Positions 34,756-41,932 of a stretch of DNA of 64,000 nucleotides are shown piece after piece. The notes beneath the pieces are model-generated. The model was not told where the DNA came from, did no database searches, and was given only the letters and a program-made list of their open reading frames with translations. A program made the position numbers and the translations under genes. The stretch covers positions 3,844,001 to 3,908,000 of the forward strand of contig NZ_CP108054.1 of the NCBI RefSeq assembly GCF_036173125.1. The letters are read 5' to 3'. The DNA is from Streptomyces sp. NBC_00286. GTDB taxonomy: Bacteria > Actinomycetota > Actinomycetes > Streptomycetales > Streptomycetaceae. Numbering within the stretch: position 1 is the stretch's first letter; every line of letters begins with the position of its first letter.

Positions 34756-35976
34756 ATGCCCGAAGCCGTGATCGTCTCAGCCGCCCGCTCCCCGATCGGC
34801 CGCGCCTTCAAGGGCTCGCTGAAAGACCTGCGCCCGGACGACCTGACCGCCACGATCATCGAGGCCGCCCTGGCCAAGGTCCCGTCGCTGGACCCGAAGG
34901 ACATCGACGACCTGATGCTCGGCTGCGGGCTCCCCGGCGGCGAGCAGGGCCACAACCTCGCCCGCATCGTGGCCGTACAGATGGGCATGGACCACCTGCC
35001 GGGCTGCACCATCACCCGTTACTGTTCCTCCTCGCTCCAGACCAGCCGCATGGCCCTGCACGCCATCAAGGCGGGCGAGGGCGACGTGTTCATCTCGGCG
35101 GGCGTGGAGATGGTCAGCCGGAGCGTGAAGGGCTCGAGCGACGGGATGCCCGACACGCACAACCCCCTGTTCGCCGACGCCGAGGCCCGTACCGCCGAGG
35201 TCGCGCAGAGCGAGGGCGCCGACTGGCACGACCCGCGGGAGGACGGCCTCCTTCCCGACCCGTACATCGCGATGGGGCAGACCGCGGAGAACCTGGCGCG
35301 GCTGAAGGGGATCACCCGTCAGGACATGGACGAGTTCGGCGTCCGTTCGCAGAACCTCGCCGAGGAGGCCATCAAGAACGGCTTCTGGGAGCGGGAGATC
35401 ACCCCGGTCACGACCCCGGACGGCACGGTCGTCGGGAAGGACGACGGTCCTCGCGCGGGCGTCACGTTGGAGGGCGTTCAGGGGCTGAAGCCGGTCTTCC
35501 GGCCGGACGGGCTCGTGACGGCCGGAAACTGCTGCCCGCTGAACGACGGCGCCGCCGCCCTGGTGATCATGAGCGACACCAAGGCCGCTGAGCTGGGCCT
35601 GACGCCGCTCGCCCGGATCGTCTCCACGGGTGTGACGGGCCTGTCTCCCGAGATCATGGGCTACGGCCCGGTGGAGGCCAGCAAGCAGGCGCTCGCCCGC
35701 GCGGGGCTGACGATCGACGACATCGACCTGGTCGAGATCAACGAGGCCTTCGCCGCCCAGGTCATCCCGAGCTACCGCGACCTGAACATCCCGCTCGACA
35801 AGCTGAACGTCAACGGCGGCGCGATCGCGGTCGGCCATCCCTTCGGCATGACCGGCGCCCGCATCACCGCCACGCTGATCAACTCCCTCCAGTTCCACGA
35901 CAAGCAGTTCGGCCTGGAGACGATGTGCGTCGGCGGCGGCCAGGGCATGGCAATGGTCATCGAGCGCCTCAGCTGA
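34756..35976 (+). CDS. Acetyl-CoA acetyltransferase (thiolase)
   Basis: Thiolase of 406 residues. The acyl-accepting Cys90 lies in [10 protein letters not shown], the His of [16 protein letters not shown] and the second Cys in [12 protein letters not shown] complete the catalytic triad, and the NEAFAAQ loop is present. It can condense two acetyl-CoA or cleave beta-ketoacyl-CoA. GGAG lies five bases upstream of the ATG; the in-frame extension of 22 codons crosses the palindrome and is unlikely to be protein. Stands alone, with a terminator after it. The upstream operator suggests control by a fatty-acid or TetR-type repressor, not encoded here. Confidence 0.93.
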   Translation: MPEAVIVSAARSPIGRAFKGSLKDLRPDDLTATIIEAALAKVPSLDPKDIDDLMLGCGLPGGEQGHNLARIVAVQMGMDHLPGCTITRYCSSSLQTSRMALHAIKAGEGDVFISAGVEMVSRSVKGSSDGMPDTHNPLFADAEARTAEVAQSEGADWHDPREDGLLPDPYIAMGQTAENLARLKGITRQDMDEFGVRSQNLAEEAIKNGFWEREITPVTTPDGTVVGKDDGPRAGVTLEGVQGLKPVFRPDGLVTAGNCCPLNDGAAALVIMSDTKAAELGLTPLARIVSTGVTGLSPEIMGYGPVEASKQALARAGLTIDDIDLVEINEAFAAQVIPSYRDLNIPLDKLNVNGGAIAVGHPFGMTGARITATLINSLQFHDKQFGLETMCVGGGQGMAMVIERLS

Positions 35977-36017
35977 AGCACGTACGGGTACAGCAGGTGA
36001 ACCCGGCGTGACCGAAG

Positions 36018-36053
36018 CGGCCCAGAACCCAGCACCCCCAGGGCTCTGGGCCG
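36018..36053 (+). terminator. Intrinsic terminator after the thiolase gene
   Basis: A nine-base-pair stem (CGGCCCAGA with TCTGGGCCG) followed at once by TTTT, 42 bases after the stop codon. Confidence 0.8.
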
Positions 36054-36251
36054 TTTTGTGATCCAATCTCGCCCAGGATGTGACCTATCTCCCTGGGGGA
36101 TGTGATGTACGCAGGTCAGGGCGGTCCATCCGGGAAACTCCGGACCGAATATCCTGTCCATTTCGTGACGTTACGCACTGACAGGTGGATAGTCCGCCCT
36201 TCAAGCTGATGTAGGAAGTCGGGGGTCGACTTTGAAACCGGGAGTACGTCA

Positions 36252-37043
36252 GTGAGCGCCATCCCTCTTGCCCTACTGCTCACCGCGGCCGCCGCCCTGG
36301 CCGTGGGCGTCGCCACCCTGCGCGCCGTACTCGGGCTGCGCAGGCAGCTCGCGTCCCTGCACACGGAGCTCACCGCGAGCCGTGTGACGGGCCCGCGCGC
36401 CGTGGTGCCCGCGGCCCGCTCGGCCGCCGACACGGACGAGATACGCGCTGCCGTCGCCGAGGCGCTCGCGGAGGAGCGGGAGCGGGAGCTTGCCGAGGCG
36501 CGGGCGTTCTGGGCCGCCCAGGAGGCGCGTGACGCCTCTGACGCCCCCACTCTGCTCGGTCTGCCCGACAGCGAACTGTTCCTGCCCCGGCAGTCGGACT
36601 TCGCGGGCCTGGACCACCTGGAGTCGGTGACGGAGCCGGGCGCCGACGCCGAGGAGCTCGCCGCGGACTCCCCCGAGCTGGCCGCGGCCCGCCGCCGCCA
36701 CCCCTCGCACCCCGACTTCGTGCCGGTCCAGTCACCGGTCGTGAACGACCACGAGCGTACGGTCGCCTGCCTGGAGGACCTGGCGGAGTCCCGTACGGAA
36801 CTGACCGACGTCCGCCCCGGCCCGCTGGGCACCCTCGACGTCTACGTCTTCGCCAACGGCACCACGCTCTGCATGACCCCCGGTCACCGCGAGACCGCCG
36901 AGCAACTGGCCGCCGCCCTCCAGAACGGCGAGACCCCGGTCCTGCTGGGCGGCTCGGGCATCTCGGGGGCGTACGCGCTGACCTTCGCCTGCGGGGAAGA
37001 GAACGTCTACATACTCGCGGACCGGGTCATAGCGTCGCTGTAA
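36252..37043 (+). CDS. Membrane-anchored protein, conserved in Streptomyces, function unknown
   Basis: Protein of 263 residues with one N-terminal membrane helix (IPLALLLTAAAALAVGVATL). A coiled coil of about 75 residues (LRRQLASLHTELTASR, EALAEERERELAEARAF) follows, then an acidic linker and a compact C-terminal domain from about 165 (VVNDHERTVACLEDLAESRT, FANGTTLCMTPGHRETAEQL). I recognise no enzyme motif. GTG start with GGGAG eight bases before it. The gap 35,977-36,251 holds the thiolase terminator and no gene. Confidence 0.72.
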   Translation: MSAIPLALLLTAAAALAVGVATLRAVLGLRRQLASLHTELTASRVTGPRAVVPAARSAADTDEIRAAVAEALAEERERELAEARAFWAAQEARDASDAPTLLGLPDSELFLPRQSDFAGLDHLESVTEPGADAEELAADSPELAAARRRHPSHPDFVPVQSPVVNDHERTVACLEDLAESRTELTDVRPGPLGTLDVYVFANGTTLCMTPGHRETAEQLAAALQNGETPVLLGGSGISGAYALTFACGEENVYILADRVIASL

Positions 37044-37087
37044 GGGCCGTGCGCCCCACGAGACCCACGCGCGCCGGGAGCGGACAA

Positions 37088-37399
37088 CTACACCCCGGCG
37101 CGTTTCTGCGCCTCCTCGACGAGCCGCAACGCCTCCGCGAGCTCCTCCTCGCTTCCCAGTACGACGGCCAGATCGTGCCCGGCGACCATGATCTGGTCGG
37201 CCGAGGCGAACATCCCCGCGTCGGGCATCTCCCGCAGCGGCCCCTGAGGGTCCTCAAGGCGCTGGGCACGTAGTGCCAACTCCCTCGCCAGACCCAGTGC
37301 TTCGGCCGCCGCGCCCCTCTGGAGCCGGCTCTGCGGAGCGGCCCGCAGCCGGTCGGCGAAATGGTCCACGGCACGGGTGAGGGGGGTGGTATCGAGCAC
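37088..37399 (-). CDS. Small helical protein, conserved hypothetical
   Basis: Protein of 103 residues, largely alpha-helical by composition (RLQRGAAAEALGLARELALR, EEELAEALRLVEEAQKRAGV), with no membrane segment or known motif. GTG start without a strong ribosome site; the codon usage and the dense third-position GC support a real gene. It converges with the gene at 36,252 and is divergent from the DUF4287 gene at 37,502. Confidence 0.65.
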   Translation of the reverse strand: MLDTTPLTRAVDHFADRLRAAPQSRLQRGAAAEALGLARELALRAQRLEDPQGPLREMPDAGMFASADQIMVAGHDLAVVLGSEEELAEALRLVEEAQKRAGV

Positions 37400-37501
37400 G
37401 CCGCGAGACTACGCGCCTTAACCGGACTGTTGCCAACACGCGAACGCTCAGGCACCGTGACTTGAAGGACCGGCTTACATCCCATGCGTCCGGAGGCGCC
37501 G

Positions 37502-37732
37502 ATGTCCCAAGTCTTCTCCGAGGAGACCCACCGCAACATGCTCGCCCGCATCCCCCATTGCACCGGTCGTGAAGTGTCCGACTGGCTGCGCACCGTCGAC
37601 GATGGCCCCGCTCTTTTCCGCTTCGAGGAGAAGGTCAGCTGGCTCCGCGCCGAGCACAACCTCGCGTACGGCCACGCCAAAGCGATCATTCACGAGTACG
37701 ACCTGAGGAGGGCCGCGCGCAAACTGCTCTGA
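37502..37732 (+). CDS. DUF4287-domain protein
   Basis: Small soluble protein of 76 residues with the DUF4287 pattern HRNMLARIPHCTGREVSDWL, then WLRAEHNLAYGHAKAIIHEY. The function of this family is unknown; members are often fused to DUF5655 or found alone. GGAGG lies five bases before this ATG, so the ATG six codons earlier is rejected. A strong hairpin follows the stop. Confidence 0.82.
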   Translation: MSQVFSEETHRNMLARIPHCTGREVSDWLRTVDDGPALFRFEEKVSWLRAEHNLAYGHAKAIIHEYDLRRAARKLL

Positions 37733-37757
37733 GGCGCGCACCAGGGAGAACCACGAC

Positions 37758-37792
37758 GAAGGGCCCGTGAACCGGAGGTTCACGGGCCCTTC
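37758..37792. terminator. Bidirectional terminator
   Basis: A 15-base-pair stem (GAAGGGCCCGTGAAC with GTTCACGGGCCCTTC) lies between the convergent DUF4287 and Bax-inhibitor-like genes and can serve both. Confidence 0.8.
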
Positions 37793-37833
37793 AGCCGCTA
37801 CCGCCCGGTGGTGGTCCGGGCGGTACGGCTCCG

Positions 37834-38748
37834 CTAGTCGTCGCCGCTGAAGATGGCGACCAGGCGCAGCATCTCGATGTAGATCCACACGAGGGTCATG
37901 GTCAGGCCGAACGCGGCCATCCAGGACTCCTGGCGCGGAGCGCCGTAGGCGACGCCGTCCTCGATCTGCTTGAAGTCGAGCGTCAGGAAGAACGCGCCCA
38001 GGACGAGCGCCAGGATGCCGACGATCGCGCCCAGCGGGCCCATGCTCCGCAGCCCGCCGTCCGGCGCGATGCCGAACACGACCAGCAGCAGGTTGACCGC
38101 CATGATGAGCACGAAGCCGATGGCGATCGTCATGCCGATGCGCGCATACCTGGCGGTGACGCGGATCCAGCCCGCTCGGTAGACGAGAAGGGTGGCGCCG
38201 GCGATCGCCATGGTGCCGAGCACCGCCTGGAAGGGCGCGCCCGACCAGCGGCTGTTGAACATCTCACTGATCACGCCGAGGAAGACGCCCTCGAAGGCGG
38301 CGTACCCCAGGATCAGCGCGGGTGAGGCCTTGCGCTTGAAGACCTGGACCAGTGCCAGGACCATCGCGATGAGCGCGGCCCCGATGGCCAGGCCCCAGCT
38401 GCTCGGTGAGACCGGCAGCAGGGCCCAGGCGAGCACCGCGCCGACGACGACCGTGCCGAGCGTCATGGACGAGCGGGCGATCACGTCGTCCATCGTCATG
38501 CGGTCGGCGGCGGGCGGGGCCTGCGGCGGGGCGCCGTGCTGGACGTCCTGCGGGGCGTAGGGGTTCTGTGCGTACGGATTCTGCGCGTACGGGTTGCCGC
38601 CCTGCGGGGCGTACGGGGAGCCCTGTGCGTACGGGTTCCCCTGCGTGCCGACAGCGGGGCCCCCGGCCTGCGGCTGGGCGTTGAAGCCCGCGTAGCCGTT
38701 GTCGCGGCTGAACCCCCGTCGCGAGAAGACCGGGTTACTGCTCCTCAT
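37834..38748 (-). CDS. Bax inhibitor-1/YccA-family membrane protein
   Basis: Protein of 304 residues. The cytoplasmic first 85 residues are repetitive (NPYAQ and NPYAP units, Gly/Gln-rich). Seven hydrophobic helices follow from about residue 93, with the family features ALILGYAAFEGVFLGVISEM and the closing acidic pair FSGDD. Members elsewhere are calcium leak channels or protease regulators; the role in Streptomyces is unknown. TGGAGGAG stands four bases before the ATG chosen, and the frame open further upstream is not used. Confidence 0.85.
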   Translation of the reverse strand: MRSSNPVFSRRGFSRDNGYAGFNAQPQAGGPAVGTQGNPYAQGSPYAPQGGNPYAQNPYAQNPYAPQDVQHGAPPQAPPAADRMTMDDVIARSSMTLGTVVVGAVLAWALLPVSPSSWGLAIGAALIAMVLALVQVFKRKASPALILGYAAFEGVFLGVISEMFNSRWSGAPFQAVLGTMAIAGATLLVYRAGWIRVTARYARIGMTIAIGFVLIMAVNLLLVVFGIAPDGGLRSMGPLGAIVGILALVLGAFFLTLDFKQIEDGVAYGAPRQESWMAAFGLTMTLVWIYIEMLRLVAIFSGDD

Positions 38749-38942
38749 TTCACTCCTCCATGGCCACCCTGCGTGGCGCTGGCTCAAGAGTAATGGGTAG
38801 GCAAAGGAATGCCTCTAGTGCTTGGGGAGGATCTTTCCTCTGTTGTGACCGGGAACGCCAGTGTTCAATCCAGCATTCCCGGCACCGTTACAACGCCGGT
38901 GCGGCTTCTTCCGGTTCCCTCGATCGTGGTGCGTCGGACGGG

Positions 38943-40118
38943 TCACTCCAGCGGGAAGCCGGTGTAGGACTCGGCGAGGTCCTGTTCGGCCGAGCGGGCC
39001 GCGGTGATCCGGTCGAGTCGGGCCAGCTGGATGCGGTCCTCGAAGGGGGTCGCGTCGGGCATGCGGTGCAGCAGGGTCGTCATGGCGTACGAGAAGCGCT
39101 CGGCCTGCCAGACGCGGCGCAGACAGGTCTCGGAATAGGCGTCGAGGCGCTCGGCCGAGCCGGTCTCCTTGAGGTGGACGAGCGCCCGCGCGAAGGTGAC
39201 GACGTCGCCGACGGCGAGGTTCAGACCCTTCGCCCCGGTGGGCGGCACGATGTGGGCGGCGTCTCCGGCGAGGAAGAGCCGGCCGTGACGCATCGGCTCG
39301 TGGACGTAGGAGCGCATCGGCGTCACAGACTTCTGCGTGATCGGACCCCGCTCGAGCTTCCAGTCGTCGTCCGTCTCGAAGCGGCGCTCCAGCTCGCCCC
39401 AGATCGCCTCGTCGCTCCACTCCTCGGCTTCCGTGCCCTCGGGCACCTGGATGTAGAGCCGGGAGACCTCGGGGGAGCGCATGCTCAGCAGGGCGAAGCC
39501 GCGGTCGTGGTGGGCGTAGACGAGTTCGTCGTGCGAGGGCGGTACGTCGGCGAGGATGCCGAGCCAGCCGAAAGGGTACGTCCGCTCGAAGACCTGCGTG
39601 AGCTCCTCGGGGATCGCCTTGCGGGCCACCCCCCAGAAGCCGTCGCAGCCGACGACGTAGTCGCACTCCAGGACGTCCTCGCGGCCTTCGTGCCGGAAGC
39701 GCACGCGCGGGCTTTCGCTGTCCGCCCCCTCCACGGCCAGTGCCTCCGCCTCGAACAGCAGCGGGCCGCCCTCCTTGAGCTGGAGGGCGATGAGGTCCTT
39801 GCAGACCTCCGTCTGCGCGTACACCATCACCGACCGGCCGCCCGTGAGCCCGGGGAAGTCGACACGGTGGCGGCGCTTCGCGAACCGCAGCTCGATCCCG
39901 TCGTGCCGCAGCCCCTCGCGGTCCATGCGCTCACCGGCGCCGGCCGCGCGCAGCACGTCGACGGTGCCCTGCTCCAGGATTCCGGCCCGCTGGCGGTGCT
40001 CGACATACGCGCGGTCGCGGCTCTCCAGGACGACCGAGTCGATCCCCGCGTTGTGCAGCAGCCGCGCCAGCAGCAGTCCGGCCGGTCCGGCCCCGATGAT
40101 CCCGACGGTGGTACGCAT
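38943..40118 (-). CDS. pobA: 4-hydroxybenzoate 3-monooxygenase
   Basis: Flavoprotein hydroxylase of 391 residues that makes protocatechuate from 4-hydroxybenzoate with NADPH and oxygen. The FAD fingerprint is IIGAGPAGLLLARLL at the N-terminus, the DG motif CDYVVGCDGFWGVAR and the flavin-ribityl motif FLAGDAAHIVPPTGAKGLN. RQRAGILEQGTVDVL near residue 42 is diagnostic for PobA-type enzymes. AAGGGG lies seven bases upstream of this ATG; a GTG six bases earlier is the alternative. It stands alone between the Bax-inhibitor-like gene and bldA. An inverted repeat upstream is a probable operator. Confidence 0.93.
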   Translation of the reverse strand: MRTTVGIIGAGPAGLLLARLLHNAGIDSVVLESRDRAYVEHRQRAGILEQGTVDVLRAAGAGERMDREGLRHDGIELRFAKRRHRVDFPGLTGGRSVMVYAQTEVCKDLIALQLKEGGPLLFEAEALAVEGADSESPRVRFRHEGREDVLECDYVVGCDGFWGVARKAIPEELTQVFERTYPFGWLGILADVPPSHDELVYAHHDRGFALLSMRSPEVSRLYIQVPEGTEAEEWSDEAIWGELERRFETDDDWKLERGPITQKSVTPMRSYVHEPMRHGRLFLAGDAAHIVPPTGAKGLNLAVGDVVTFARALVHLKETGSAERLDAYSETCLRRVWQAERFSYAMTTLLHRMPDATPFEDRIQLARLDRITAARSAEQDLAESYTGFPLE

Positions 40119-40172
40119 CGGCACGCCCCTTCGCGCTGTTCGAGCGGTGGTGTAGTGTGGAGATTGTTCGTC

Positions 40173-40192
40173 TAGTGAAATTTACTTCACTA
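40173..40192. promoter_or_regulatory. Inverted repeat in the pobA promoter region
   Basis: TAGTGAAATTTACTTCACTA has seven-base arms and a six-base centre and is unusually AT-rich. It lies 55 bases upstream of pobA. Bacterial pobA genes are controlled by IclR- or AraC-type PobR proteins; no regulator gene lies next to it. Confidence 0.55.
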
Positions 40193-40299
40193 TTCTGCTG
40201 AACGTGAGTCTCCGACGGCGTACGGCCGCTGTCAACGGGTGCGTGATGTGAAGTCTTCAATGCACGATGCAGGCAAAACGCGGGCCCGCGGGAGGTCGG

Positions 40300-40386
40300 T
40301 GGTGCCCGGAGCCGGACTTGAACCGGCACGCCCGCGTAGGGGCAGCGAGGTTTAAGCTCGCCGTGTCTGCATTCCACCATCCGGGC
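40300..40386 (-). tRNA. bldA: tRNA-Leu(UAA), bldA type
   Basis: Eighty-seven bases on the minus strand fold as a class II tRNA. The acceptor stem pairs GCCCGGA with TCCGGGC, followed by A and an encoded CCA. The D-region reads TGGTGGAATGCAGACACGGC, the anticodon arm CGAGCTTAAACCTCG (anticodon TAA), the long variable arm follows, and the T-arm is GCCGGTTCAAGTCCGGC. In Streptomyces this is the only tRNA for TTA codons, and its loss blocks aerial growth and antibiotic production. Confidence 0.96.
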
Positions 40387-40794
40387 AGGCCATTGGCTCC
40401 GCATTTTGAGGTTCCGAGCCTATCGGGGCGCATCGCTCGAACAGCGGACGGTCGGCTCGATGTTGTCTTATTTTATTGACGTCTGAGGGTGCATCAGCCC
40501 ACCGTACGGGCGATCGGCACTTGCCACGAGCCCTTTCACAGGCGGCTCGTGTCACCCGGGGAATGACGTGAATTCACCGTCCGAACGAGCGTCATCCGAC
40601 GAACCGTCACCGATGCCCCCATCAGGGGCGCTGTCAGGGGCAGGGGTCATCCCCAGGTATGACACGGGGGCGTACGGTCCGACCGAAGTCGCCCTTCAGA
40701 ACCAGAACAACGGGTGACTACACGGCGGTGACCGGCCGCGACGATGGAAGCCACGTTCCCCACCCGTCGTCGTACCGACAGGAGCACTGAATCC
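40387..40794. other. Gap upstream of bldA and of the ABC exporter
   Basis: No protein gene. On the minus strand TAGGCT at about 40,418-40,423 is a good -10 box for bldA, about 30-35 bases before the tRNA 5' end; the matching -35 (CTGTTC, 16 bases off) is weak. The segment 40,455-40,480 (CTTATTTTATTGACGT) is strikingly AT-rich. The right part serves the ABC exporter genes. Confidence 0.45.
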
Positions 40795-41568
40795 GTGACC
40801 ACCACCACTCCCTTCGCCGGACCCGCCACCGCCGTGGCCGCGCGCGCCTCGGAACTGTCGAAGGTCTACGGACAGGGCGAGACCCAGGTGGTCGCCCTGG
40901 ACCGGGTCTCCGTCGACTTCCGGCAGGCCGAACTCACCGCGATCATGGGTCCTTCCGGGTCCGGCAAGTCCACGCTGATGCACTGTGTGGCGGGCCTGGA
41001 CTCGTTCTCGTCCGGCTCCGTGCGGATCGGTGACACGGAGCTCGGCTCCCTCAAGGACAAGCAGCTGACGAAGCTTCGGCGGGACAAGATCGGGTTCATC
41101 TTCCAGGCGTTCAACCTGCTGCCGACGTTGACGGCTCTGGAGAACATCACCCTTCCGATGGACATCGCGGGCCGCAAGGCCGACAAGGAGTGGCTGAACT
41201 CAGTGATCGGGATGGTGGGGCTTGCCGACCGCCTCTCCCACCGGCCCGCCCAGCTCTCCGGCGGCCAGCAGCAGCGGGTCGCCGTGGCGCGGGCGCTCGC
41301 CTCCAAGCCGGAGATCATCTTCGGCGACGAGCCGACCGGGAACCTTGACTCGCGCTCGGGGGCGGAGGTGCTCGGGTTCCTGCGCAACTCCGTACGGGAG
41401 TTGGGGCAGACCGTGGTGATGGTCACGCATGACCCGGTGGCCGCGGCGTATGCCGACCGGGTCGTGTTCCTCGCGGACGGGCGGATCGTCGATGAGGTGT
41501 ATGGGCCTACGGCGGATTCGGTGCTGGATCGGATGAAGCAGTTCGATGCCAAGGGTCGGACCAGCTGA
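40795..41568 (+). CDS. ABC exporter ATP-binding protein, LolD/MacB type
   Basis: ATPase of 257 residues with Walker A GPSGSGKST, Q-loop FIFQAFNLLPTLTALENI, signature LSGGQQQRVAVARALA, Walker B IIFGDEPTGNLD and switch VTHD. It is the partner of the FtsX-like permease that follows; such pairs export lipids, peptides or antibiotics, or do mechanical work on the envelope. GTG start with AGGAG about ten bases upstream. A frame of 17 more codons from an ATG at 40,744 is open but less well placed. A repeat-filled gap of 364 bases separates it from the permease. Confidence 0.92.
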   Translation: MTTTTPFAGPATAVAARASELSKVYGQGETQVVALDRVSVDFRQAELTAIMGPSGSGKSTLMHCVAGLDSFSSGSVRIGDTELGSLKDKQLTKLRRDKIGFIFQAFNLLPTLTALENITLPMDIAGRKADKEWLNSVIGMVGLADRLSHRPAQLSGGQQQRVAVARALASKPEIIFGDEPTGNLDSRSGAEVLGFLRNSVRELGQTVVMVTHDPVAAAYADRVVFLADGRIVDEVYGPTADSVLDRMKQFDAKGRTS

Positions 41569-41639
41569 CGCTGCTGGTTGTGTGGTTGTTGGGGCTGCGC
41601 CCCAAGCCCCCCTCCCGGGGGTTGTGTCTCGACTGCGGG

Positions 41640-41835
41640 TGGGTCGTGGCTTGTCGCGCCCACGCGGCGGAGCCGCAAATCGACACAGCCCCGCGCCCCT
41701 AAAGGGGCCCACCCGAGCGCCTGTTTGAAGGGGCGCGCCCACGCGGCGGAGCCGCAAATCGATACAGCGCCGCGCCCCTGACGGGGCGCTCCCCCCGGCG
41801 CCCGCTGAAAGGGGCGCCCCCTACGGCCCCATGAA
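41640..41835. repeat. Two copies of dispersed repeat family A
   Basis: GCCCACGCGGCGGAGCCGCA, then AATCGACACAGC, lies at about 41,660 and again near 41,736, with the same flanks of CCCCGCGCCCCT and repeated GAAAGGGGCGC. It matches the segments near 2720 and 25,845. It lies between the ATPase and permease genes of the exporter and is otherwise empty. Confidence 0.75.
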
Positions 41836-41932
41836 GGGGCGCGCCTCCTTCTGCCCGCGGTTGGCCACCGGCATACGGCCTGCTCGCCCACCAGCCTGTT
41901 CTCCCTCCCCTCTCCTGGACTGAGAAGACACC

